A stretch of 64,000 bases of DNA, taken from positions 62,001 to 126,000 of the forward strand of contig CAWGGX010000013.1 in assembly GCA_963822215.1 (NCBI GenBank), given 5' to 3'. A program made the position numbers and the translations under genes. The DNA comes from Roseiarcus sp963822215 (GTDB taxonomy: Bacteria; Pseudomonadota; Alphaproteobacteria; Rhizobiales; Beijerinckiaceae). The notes beneath the pieces are model-generated. The model was not told where the DNA came from, searched no databases, and saw only the letters and a program-made list of their open reading frames with translations. Below, piece by piece: positions 56,072-64,000 of the stretch (position 1 is its first letter; each line of letters begins with the position of its first letter).

Positions 56072-56845
56072 ATGGGCCCTTGCCAGCGAGACCGCCGCTT
56101 GTCCGATCGTCATGGCGCCGCCGAGCCAGCCGTCGCCTTCAACCCGTCCGCCGCACGGCGCGCCGCGCGGGTGGCGAAATTCGAGCGCGACAAGCTCATC
56201 ATCGACCGTCTCAACCACAGCGTTTCTGTCGCCGACACCGCCGCTCAGATCGGGATCGGCGAGAAGCGCAAGCGTGCGGTCATTCGAGACCCCCGGACTA
56301 AGATCCGGGGGCTCGCCCGCCGCATGCCGCGCCCGCCCGAGGCGTTCGTCGCCATTCAGGTGAGCCGTCTCAACGAGGCGCTGCTCATGGCCTACAACGC
56401 CATGTCGCCGACCAACCTCAAGGCGGTCCATGAGGTGGTGAAAATCGTGCGCGAGCTCGACCGCTTTGGCGGCGCTTTCGCCGCCGAATGGGCGCGGCCC
56501 GAGGCGTCCCCCCGGATCATCCCCGAGCCGCAGCCCGAGAACCCAGGGCTCGACGCGTCATGCAAAGAGTCGCTCGCGTTCGGCGGAGCATGGGTGTGCA
56601 GCGCGGACCTCGCGCTGCAGGGCTTTGACGCCGCTGCCGCCGGCCATCGCCTGGAAAACTTGGCGCAAGGCCTTGAAAAGATTGAATCCGTGCCCGGGAT
56701 CGCGAAGGACCCCCTCGCCCCGCTTCAGCTGGGAGAGGGTTGGGGTGAGGGGCTCGGGCGACTGGCCGCCGACCCTCGCCAAGCCCCTCATCCTAGCCTT
56801 CTCCCCGTAAACGGGGAGAAGGAACCGATCGGCGCTCGCCCGTAA
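56072..56845 (+). CDS. SOS-controlled hypothetical protein with REP-encoded C-terminus
   Basis: 257 residues from MGPCQRDRRLSDRHGA. A basic N-terminal part (RRAARVAKFERDKLIIDRLN, SVSVADTAAQIGIGEKRKRA) resembles a helix-turn-helix of terminase-small-subunit or Tnp type, followed by a helical middle (VSRLNEALLMAYNAMS). From about residue 200 the frame runs through the dispersed repeat, with GEGWGEGLGRLAADPRQAPH encoded by REP-like DNA, so the tail is recent. LexA repression is inferred from the overlapping box. No family was recognised. Confidence 0.6.
   Translation: MGPCQRDRRLSDRHGAAEPAVAFNPSAARRAARVAKFERDKLIIDRLNHSVSVADTAAQIGIGEKRKRAVIRDPRTKIRGLARRMPRPPEAFVAIQVSRLNEALLMAYNAMSPTNLKAVHEVVKIVRELDRFGGAFAAEWARPEASPRIIPEPQPENPGLDASCKESLAFGGAWVCSADLALQGFDAAAAGHRLENLAQGLEKIESVPGIAKDPLAPLQLGEGWGEGLGRLAADPRQAPHPSLLPVNGEKEPIGARP
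56671..56830. repeat. Dispersed repeat unit with REP hairpins, copy 1
   Basis: Begins CCTTGAAAAGATTGAATCCG, followed by TGCCCGGGATCGCGA, CCCTCGCCCCGCTTCAGC and a CTTCTCCCCGTAAACGGGGAGAAG hairpin near 56798-56822. The same unit recurs at 59995-60160. Confidence 0.75.
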
Positions 56846-56879
56846 CTGCCACGAAAATGGCTTCAGCGTGGATATGGGG

Positions 56880-58118
56880 TCATGCGGGCACGGCCTTTGG
56901 TTCGAGGGTGACGTTGTAGCCGAGGCGCTCGAGACGCCGTTTGAGGTTGGCGACGGTTCGGGTCTGGCTGATCTGGTCGAGATAGGCTTCGCCGAGATCG
57001 CGATAGGGCAGGTTTTTGGCGAGCATGTGATAGGCGGAGACGAGGATTTTGTGAGCGATGGCGAGCGCTGCGCGCAAGGCGCCGCGGCGCGCCTTGAGGC
57101 GGTGATACTTGTCCTTGAGATAGCTGCCCTTGGTTCGCGCCGCGGAAATCGCGGCGCCGACGAGCATGGTGCGCAGATGGACATTGCCCTTGCGGGCGCG
57201 GCCGCTCTTCTGCTTGCCGGCGCTCTCATGGTTGCCGGGACAGACGCCCGCCCAGGCCGACAAATGATAGACGCTCAGGAATACACTCATGTCGACGCCG
57301 ATCTCGGCGATCAGCACGGCCGCGACCACCCAGTCGACGCCCGGAATCTGCATCAGGAGCGTGTGCGGCGCGCGATAGGGCTCGAGCCGCTCGTCAATGC
57401 GCAGGTCGAGCGCTGCGATGTCGGCCTCAATGGCTTCGAGCCGGCGCAGTTGCATCGCCAGGAGGAAGCGGTGATGCTCCTCCATCCGCCCTTCGAGCGC
57501 CAGAACCAGATCGTCCCGCTTACGGCGCAATTGCCCTCTGGCAAGGTCCGCCATCGCCTCGGCCGAGGCGCCGCCCTCGATCAGAGCCTTCAACATGGCG
57601 CGCCCGGAAACCCCGAAGACGTCGCTGGCGACGCTGGCCAGCTTGATGTTGGCCGTCTCCAGGAGCTTCAGGAGCCGGTTGCGCTCGGCCGCCTGGCTCT
57701 CCACCAGCTTGCGGCGATAGCGCAGCAACTCGCGCAACTCGCGCTGCGGCGCCGGTGGGACGAAACTCTTGGCGATCAGCCCATGGCGGACCAGATCGGC
57801 GATCCACTCGGCGTCCTTCACATCGGTCTTGCGACCCGGCACGTTACGGATGTGCCGGGCGTTGCCGACGATCAGCTCGAAACACCCCTCGAGGACGGCA
57901 TAGACCGGGCGTCAGTAAACGCCGGTGCTCTCCATCCCGACGTGCGTCACCCCAAGCTCTTGCAACCAGTCCCGCAACGCCTCCAGATCGCGCGTCATCG
58001 TCCGGAAGGTCCTGATCTCCTTCCTCGGCCGCTCGCCCGGGGCGCCGATCAAGACGCAGGCGACGACCGTCTCCTGATGCACGTCCACCCCGCAACACCG
58101 CTCAATGATGACCTCCAT
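56880..58118 (-). pseudogene. IS110-family transposase (second copy) with a nonsense codon
   Basis: The N-terminal DEDD part reads MEVIIERCCGVDVHQETVVA ... GMESTGVY. A TGA at 57912-57914 then replaces the expected Trp codon (family text GVYWRPVY). In the same frame follow RPVYAVLEGCFELIVGNARH, GRKTDVKDAEWIADLVRHGL and the Tnp_20 domain (IPGVDWVVAAVLIAEIG; AGVCPGNHESAGKQKSG). TGG to TGA is a one-base change. Otherwise the gene is complete (412 codons). It belongs to a different IS110 subgroup from the copy at 27-28 kb. Confidence 0.85.
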
Positions 58119-58471
58119 CCTCGCCTCCATCCAGGGGAAGGCGACCGTGACGCCGCAGGTATAGTCGAGACACTGCCACGCGTGCTCCCCGTTCCCGGGG
58201 GCGACAAAGAATGGTACCTCTATGCAGCGCGGGCCGGACTGCCAATCGGGGTCGCAAGCCACCGCAGTTTTGTCAGCCTTGCACGATCGCCCGTCGCAAA
58301 GACTCTGACAAATCGGCCCGCGCCGCCACCATTTTCATCCATAATGGCGCGCCGCAGGCGCTGGTTGGCTGCCAAGCTGGGGTGAGTCCGAAAAGCCACA
58401 CCGGACGGACGATTGATTGCGGCGCTGCGATTTTTCGAGACAGGGGCGCGGACTTCTGACTCAAGGGTGGA
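58119..58471. other. Gap between IS110 and IS66 copies
   Basis: No supported gene. The side next to the IS110 start would contain that element's left end and, if it follows the IS110 pattern, its bridge RNA. No terminal repeats could be identified. Confidence 0.4.
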
Positions 58472-59871
58472 ATGGTCCTTCCGCCCGAAGTCGTGGAGCT
58501 GATCGACTCGCTCAGACGCGAGATCGAGGCGCTTCGGGCCGAGAACGCCGAGCTTCGGCGACGTCTGGGCTTGGACAGCTCCAACAGTTCCAAGCCGCCG
58601 TCGAGCGACGGGCTGAAGAAGAAGCCTCGGGTCTTGAAGAGCCTGCGCACGCGCTCGGGCAAGCCGAGCGGAGGCCAGAAAGGCCATCGCGGCGACACGC
58701 TGCGTCAGGTCGCCGAACCCGACGCGATCGTCGAGCACGCGGCCGAGGTATGCGAGCATTGCCGGGCGCTGCTTCTGGCGGATTCGAAGATCGGCGAGGA
58801 GAAGCGGCAGGTCTTCGATCTTCCGGAGAAGCCGCTGATCGTGACCGAGCACCGCGCGGCGATCCACGATTGCCCGGCTTGCGGCCTGAGGACGCGCGCC
58901 GGGTTCCCCGAGGGCGTCGTTTCGCCGGCCCAGTATGGCGAGCGCGTCAAGGCGGCGGCCGTCTATCTCAACGCCCAGCAGCTCGTGCCCGAGGAACGAA
59001 CCGCGCAGGTCCTGCAGGACCTGTTCGGGGCGGCGGCGGCCTGCGGCGCGAGCGTGGCGGCCTGGGTACGCCGCAAGGCCGGGGCGCTGGCGCCGGTCCA
59101 CCGCGGCATCGGCGCATGCGTGGCGGGAGCGCCGGTGCGCTGCCTCGACGAAACGGGCTTGCGCATCGCCGGCGCCACCCGCTGGCTGCACACCGCCTCG
59201 ACCCTGACCCACACGTTCTATCGCGCCGGCGAGCCCCGCTCGGCCGTGCCCGAGTTCGAGGGCGGCGTCGTGGTCCACGACCACTGGCGCGCCTATTTGA
59301 GCCTCGAAACCGTCGATCACGCCTTCTGCAACGCCCATCTCCTGCGCGAGCTTCAGGCGGTTTGCGAACTCGACAAGGAGCCCTGGGCCGAGGCCCTGCG
59401 CGCGACGCTTCTCGACGCCGACGAGGCCGTGCGAACGGCCAAAGCGCAGGGCGCCTCGGCACTCCCCGCCGAAACCATCAAGGCGTTCGAGGACCGCTAT
59501 TGGGCCGCCGTCCGGGAAGGCCTCGCCCTGCACAGGAGCCTGCCCGGCCTTCGATCCCTCGACCAACCCGAAAAAGCGCAAGAAGCAGCGGCCCGCTCAC
59601 AATCTCCTCATCCGGTTCAAGACCTTCAAGGAGGCGACCCTCAGGTTCCTCACCGACTTCACCGTTCCCTTCACCAACAACCTTGCCGAACAAGATTTGA
59701 GGATGATGAAGGTGAAGATCAAAATCTCGGGCGGCTTCCGAACCCTGCAAGGCGCCGTCGACTTCGCAAGCCTGCGCTCCGTGATCTCGTCGGCCAGAAA
59801 GCAGGGCCTCAACATCCGCAAAGCCCTGACCCTCGGCCCAGAACCTCTCGCCGCCGAACTGAAGCTCTGAC
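58472..59871 (+). pseudogene. IS66-like transposase TnpC (single-gene type), frameshifted
   Basis: The N-terminus (PPEVVELIDSLRREIEALRA; LRRRLGLDSSNSSKPPSSDG) and zinc region (CEHCRALL; CPACGLRT) lead into the DDE domain (VRCLDETGLRIAG; GGVVVHDHWRAYLSLE). Near 59545 one extra base shifts the frame to KKRKKQRPAHNLLIRFKTFK and NNLAEQDLRMMKVKIKISGG. A second extra base (AAAA at about 59820-59823) shifts it again before ALTLGPEPLAAELKL. No tnpA/tnpB accompany it, as in the ISBst12-like IS66 subgroup. Confidence 0.82.
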
Positions 59872-60663
59872 ACCGGGCTTCCCTTCCACTCCCATTCGAA
59901 GCAGAACCAATCCATCCGCCGCCCCAGTGGCGAGAAATGCTCAACACGACAGCCGGCTTGGCAGTTACGCTCGCCCGGAAATTCAGGCCCAAAGCCTTGA
60001 AAAGATTGAAGCCACGCCCGGGATCGCGAGGGCCCCCCTCGCCCCGCTTCAGCGGGGAGAGGGTTTGGGTGAGGGGCCTGGGCGACTGGCCGCCGACCCT
60101 CGCCAAGCCCCTCATCCTAACCTTCTCCCCGTAAGCGGGGAGAAGGAACCGATCGGCGATCGCCCGGAAATTCCCTCGGAAGACCCTGAAAGGATTGAAT
60201 CCGCGCCCGGAATTGGGGCGGCCCCACGGGCCGGCGGAGGCCGCGACCCCGCGCTCGACGATCGAGCGGGCTCCAAAGGCGTTCCCTCCGACCTCGCCCC
60301 GCCCTCCGGGCTCGTTCTGTCCTCCGACCTCGCCCTGAGCCTGTCGAAGGGCGCTCGCCTGGCCTTCACCGTCGCCCCTGCCTGGAGCCAGCTTGGGGAT
60401 GCGACGGGCTGCGCCAATCCTCAGCATGATGGCGGAGAATATCCGTCCCCCGCCCCGGCAGGCGGCAAGCGCCCGGAAAATCCGCCGCAAAGCTCTGAAA
60501 ACATTGAATCCGCGCCCGGGAACGCCTGGCTGGCGGGAGCGGCGTCCTGCTCCGTCCGGTCCTCCGTCGTCAGCAGGTGGATCCCGCCCCCGTTAACCAC
60601 GCGACGCGGTGGCCTGACACTCAAGTGCGCGACGGCGCGCTAGACCGGCCCGCCGGGCGCCCG
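59872..60663. repeat. Repeat-rich gap before ccoS
   Basis: About 790 bp without a gene. Three diverged copies of a unit (CGCCCGGAAATTC ... CTGAAAAGATTGAATCCGCG, then CCCGG) lie near 59972-60024, 60160-60210 and 60475-60520. The first is followed by the long REP-like block with hairpins CGCTTCAGCGGGGAGAGG (about 60047) and TTCTCCCCGTAAGCGGGGAGAA (about 60122-60143). Confidence 0.7.
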
Positions 60664-60831
60664 CTAATCCCTTCCCAGCCGGTCCTCCGGCAGGTCGTCG
60701 TCGCTGATCGCCCGCCAGCCGGCGCCGTCGAGGTCGTCGAACTGGCCGCTTCTCAGCGCCCAGAGGAAGGCTGCAAGGCCGAGGAGGCCCAGCGCCAGCG
60801 CGATCGGCACGAGATAGACGAGAACGTTCAT
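60664..60831 (-). CDS. ccoS: Cbb3-type oxidase assembly protein CcoS
   Basis: 55 residues: one membrane helix (VYLVPIALALGLLGLAAFLW) and an acidic tail (QFDDLDGAGWRAISDDDLPE), the typical CcoS/FixS form. Needed for cofactor insertion into cbb3 cytochrome oxidase. Its start overlaps the end of ccoI. Confidence 0.92.
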   Translation of the reverse strand: MNVLVYLVPIALALGLLGLAAFLWALRSGQFDDLDGAGWRAISDDDLPEDRLGRD

Positions 60832-63009
60832 CGGCTCCGCTTTCCGGCGTCGCGCGCCCTGAGCGCGTTCAGCGTCACCACGACCGAGGACCCGGACATC
60901 GCCAGCGCCGCGACCAGCGGGGTCGCATGGCCGAGCACCGCGACCGGCACCGCGACCAGATTGTACATCACGGAGAACCACAGGTTCTGCACCATCAGGC
61001 GGCGCGCCTTGTCCGAGATGCGGAGGGCGTCGGCGACCGGCCGAAGCCGCTCGCCGAGGAACAGGGCGTCGGCCTGGGCCTGGGCGACATGGGCGGCCGA
61101 GATCGGCGAGATCGAAACATAGGCCGCGGCCAGCGCGGGCGCGTCGTTGAGGCCGTCGCCGATCATCAGCGGTTGCCGTCCCGCCTGCTTCAGCGCCTCG
61201 AGGCGGGCGATCTTGTCGGCCGGCTTCAGCGCCGCCGCATAGCGGGTGACGCCGAGCTCGCGGGCCGCCAGCGCCACCGCCGCCTCGCGATCGCCCGACA
61301 GGATCTCCACCTCCCGGTCGCGCGCGAGCTCGGCGACGATCGCCGCCGCATCCGGGCGCAAGGCCTGACGGATGGCGAAGACGACGCGGCGTCCGGGACG
61401 ATTGAGGGCGATCAGCGACGCGTCCGGCCACTGCGTCGCAACGGCGGCGGCCTCGGCCTCGGCGCCACACCAGGCGGCGGACCCAAGCCGAACGAGAGCG
61501 CCGTCGTGGACCGCGCTCACGCCTTCGCCCGGAAACTCCTCGGCCGCCAGCGGTTCGCGCGCGCCGGCCGCCTCGACGATCGCCTTGGCGAGCGGGTGAC
61601 GGCTCGCGAGCGCAAGGCGTCCGGCGAGCGCGAGATCGTCGGGCGCAACGTCGGCCGCGTTGGCCAGCGCCGGGCGCGGCTGGGTCAGGGTGCCCGTCTT
61701 GTCGAACACGACGCAGTCGGACCGCGATAGCCGTTCCAACGCCTCGCCCGAATGGAGGATGAGCCCGCGACGGAAGAGCGCTCCGGCCGCCACCACCTGC
61801 ACCGCCGGAACCGCGAGACCAAGCGCGCAGGGGCAGGTGATGATGAGCACCGTAATCGCGGTCAGGAGCGACGGCTCCCAACCGGCGCCGAGCGCGAGCC
61901 AGCCAAGGAATGTGGCGAGCGCCGTGACATGTACGATCGGCGCGTAGAGCCGCGCCGCGCGGTCGGCGAGGCGCACGTAGGACGAGCGCTGCTCGACGGC
62001 GCTCGCGAGCAGGCCTTCGACCTCGTCGAGGAACGTGCCGGCGCCGGCGTTCTGCACGCGGATGCGCAGCGCGCCGGTCAGATTGAGCGTGCCCGCATAG
62101 ACCTCGGCGCCGGGCGAGACGGCGATCGGCGCGGTCTCCCCGGTCACCAGAACTCTGATCGACCTCCGAACGTCCGTCCTCGACCGCCCCATCGACGGCG
62201 ATGCGTTCTCCGGGGCGGGCGATCACCAGGTCGCCCGGGCGGATCGCGGCGATCGGCGTCTCGCGCGCCTCTCCATCCTCGCCGAGCTTCATCGCCCGAT
62301 CGGCCCGCATGGCCGAGAGGTTGATGGCGAAGTCGCGCGTGCGCCGGCGCATCCGCTGGTCGAGCAGGCGCCCGGCGAGCAGGAACATGAGCAGCATGAC
62401 GGCGCCTTCATAGTAGGCGCCACGCTGATGCGTGACCGTCTGTAGCAGCGACATCGCCAGACCGAGGATGACGCCGAGCGAGATCGGAACGTCCATGTTG
62501 AGCGCGCCAGCCCGCACCGAGCGCGCCGCGCTCTCGAAGAAAGGCATGCCGGCGTAGGCAGCGCAGGGCAGCGCGACGAGTGCGGAGAGCCAATGGAAGA
62601 GGTCGCGCGTCGCGGGATCGTTTTCCGCGCCCGCCCACAGCGAAACCGACAGCAGCATCACGTTCATCGCGCCGAAAGCGGCGACGCCGAGACAGCGCAG
62701 AAGACGCTTCTCCTCCAGGAGTTCGACGCTGTCGGCCGCCTCGGCGGTGAAGGGAAAGGCCGGATAGCCGAGCGCCTCGAGCCGCTCGAGGATGACCGGC
62801 GGCTCGAGGGCGCCCTCATTCCATTCCACGGTCACGCGCTTGTTGGCCAGATTGACCCGCGCGCCGCGCACGCCGGCCTGCCTGCCGAGACCCTTCTCGA
62901 TCGCGACGATGCAGGCGCCGCAATAAACACCGTTCACCACGAGATCCATTGCCGCGACGCCGTCGGCGGGGCGCCGCACGAAATGCGACAGGTCCTGCGC
63001 TTCCGTCAT
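60828..63009 (-). pseudogene. ccoI: Cu-transporting P-type ATPase CcoI/FixI with a one-base frameshift
   Basis: An N-terminal heavy-metal domain (NGVYCGACIVAIEKGLGRQA), membrane helices and the actuator region are in one frame to DGRSEVDQS. One extra base near 62150 (CAGAGTTCTGG) shifts to LVTGETAPIAV. The rest continues with CPCALGLAVPA, DKTGTLTQPRP and GDGLNDAPALA. With one base removed it is 726 residues, the family length. It supplies copper to the cbb3 oxidase. Given perfect motif retention, an assembly error is likely. Confidence 0.88.
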
Positions 63010-63020
63010 GGGGCGCCGTC

Positions 63021-63512
63021 CTAGTCCGCGGCGGTGTCCGTGACCGTCATCCTGTTTTCGCTGCGGAACATCGGCTCGACGCCGCGCTTCGCCTCGATGA
63101 TCAGGGTCCAGCGTCCTTGCCCGATCGGGGTCGCGACCGCTTCGTAATTGCCCCCGTCGGAGATGAGCGCTGCGGTGCGGTCCTGCGCGGCGTCAAACGG
63201 ATGCTGAAACGTCGCGGTGACGGTGAGATCGGAAACCGGCCCCCCGTTGCGGTCGTGGAACTCGACCATCACCCGTTCGCCGGCGCCCTCCGCGCGTGTC
63301 AGCACGTCGGCTTTCCAGCCTCTCTCATCCTGCGCCCGCGCCTCGGCGATGCGCTTGTTGAACGCCTGGCTGGCGTCGTAGGAATTTTCCAGCGCCTCGC
63401 CATGCAGCGTATGCAGGGCGAAGTAGATCAGCGCGCCGTTTGCGGCGAACATCACCAAAAAGAACCCGCCGAGCCAGGCGAGAACGTGGCGTCCCGTCAG
63501 TTGTCCAGACAC
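63021..63512 (-). CDS. ccoH: Cbb3 oxidase assembly protein CcoH/FixH
   Basis: 163 residues with one N-terminal membrane helix (HVLAWLGGFFLVMFAANGAL) and a periplasmic FixH domain (HTLHGEALENSYDASQAFNK; GRWTLIIEAKRG). Located between ccoG and ccoI, the conserved order. Confidence 0.92.
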   Translation of the reverse strand: MSGQLTGRHVLAWLGGFFLVMFAANGALIYFALHTLHGEALENSYDASQAFNKRIAEARAQDERGWKADVLTRAEGAGERVMVEFHDRNGGPVSDLTVTATFQHPFDAAQDRTAALISDGGNYEAVATPIGQGRWTLIIEAKRGVEPMFRSENRMTVTDTAAD

Positions 63513-63594
63513 GAGATGCCTTTCTCCGCGCGATCGTGCAAATATGCGCCCGCCCCCGCGCCCTGCAAGCCCTTCTGCATTGTCCTGCGGTCGC

Positions 63595-64000
63595 TCATGG
63601 ACCGAAGAAGTGATCGACCACCACGTTGCGCTCGCCCGTCTTCGGGTCGACCACGGTGAAGGTCAGCGGCGTCGACGACGCCGCGAGATTGACGTCCGGG
63701 GCCGTCGTTACATAGACTGGGACCTCGAGCGTCGAATCCGGATCGACGCGAACGCTCGAGCGCCCGTCGGAAAGGGGCTTGGCGACCACGCTACTGAGCG
63801 TCACGCGGGGAATGCCGCTCACCTCGAGGGTGAAATCCTCCGGGTCGGCGAGCTTGTTGGAGAAGCGCAGCGTATAACCGTTTCGAATGCCGCCCTCGGC
63901 AGTCTGAGTGTAGAGCGGCGCGCGCACGTGCAGCACGCTCAAGTGCGAATTCGATCGCGTCGTGAGCACATAGAGCATGATGCCGGCGGTCAGCACGATA
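63595..64000 (-). CDS. ccoG: CcoG/FixG C-terminal part (runs off right edge)
   Basis: About 135 C-terminal residues: a membrane-helix end (MLTAGIMLYVLTTRSN) and the Ig-like FixG C-terminal domain (GYTLRFSNKLADPEDFTLEV; VPVYVTTAPDVNLAASSTPL). The ferredoxin and upper membrane parts lie outside the window. It is the first gene of ccoGHIS. Confidence 0.9.
   Translation of the reverse strand, partial: IVLTAGIMLYVLTTRSNSHLSVLHVRAPLYTQTAEGGIRNGYTLRFSNKLADPEDFTLEVSGIPRVTLSSVVAKPLSDGRSSVRVDPDSTLEVPVYVTTAPDVNLAASSTPLTFTVVDPKTGERNVVVDHFFGP

Noticed and set aside
56868..58385. 505-codon plus-strand frame
   Set aside because: Antisense to the second IS110 transposase.

Overview
The window is GC-rich alphaproteobacterial chromosome, most likely from the order Hyphomicrobiales (Rhizobiales). 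The evidence is a bad/ali alicyclic-acid cluster in the Rhodopseudomonas palustris order, a D-psicose 3-epimerase almost co-linear with the Agrobacterium enzyme, a ccoGHIS (fixGHIS) operon, an rpoN-hpf-ptsN block, a GTTC-N7-GTTC LexA box and many REP-like palindromes. The family cannot be fixed from the sequence. No rRNA, tRNA or CRISPR array was recognised.

Layout. 1-7.2 kb: ETF-ubiquinone oxidoreductase (partial), a broken aliA, then aliB, badI and badH, with divergent badR and an NADP-type succinate-semialdehyde dehydrogenase. 7.3-12.7 kb: a membrane-spanning TIR protein with a periplasmic FGE/SUMF1-fold domain, a convergent exported FGE-OmpA protein and a duplicated DUF4399 protein. 12.8-15.2 kb: a 2-hydroxyacid dehydrogenase and a DUF4239 membrane protein. 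15.2-24.1 kb: an 8.9-kb transposon-like island. It has IS1595-type terminal inverted repeats and an exact 8-bp target duplication, and carries a giant YadA-head-like fibre gene. That gene is split by a 264-bp MITE with the same kind of ends, and an IS66 element with its own 8-bp duplication sits downstream. 24.4-31.3 kb: LacI regulator, sugar-binding protein, IS110 insertion, permease, ATPase and D-psicose 3-epimerase, a ketohexose/allose-type uptake operon. 31.4-33.0 kb: a decayed TIR-coiled coil-Sel1 gene patched with a group II intron maturase fragment.

33.1-39.9 kb is housekeeping: ahcY, rpoN, hpf, ptsN, purS, purQ, hisE-like and an SDR. 40.0-41.5 kb is an IS4/Tn5-like element inserted in a REP hairpin. 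41.6-49.3 kb holds a dienelactone hydrolase, an SMP-30 lactonase, a SUV3-like helicase, an S4 protein, carA, a GatB/YqeY protein and an L,D-transpeptidase-like protein. 49.4-56.8 kb holds a folB remnant, a porin, small hypotheticals, an HdeD-like protein, an alcohol dehydrogenase and an SOS-box-controlled gene. 56.9-60.7 kb is a graveyard of IS110 and IS66 copies and repeats. 60.7-64.0 kb is ccoS-ccoI-ccoH-ccoG for cbb3 oxidase maturation.

Several genes that should be intact (rpoN, ccoI, the second TIR gene, two IS66 tnpC genes) each need a one-base correction, nearly always removal of one extra base. Assembly indels are therefore a serious alternative to real pseudogenes. Other lesions are clearly biological: the aliA deletion, the MITE split and the intron patch.
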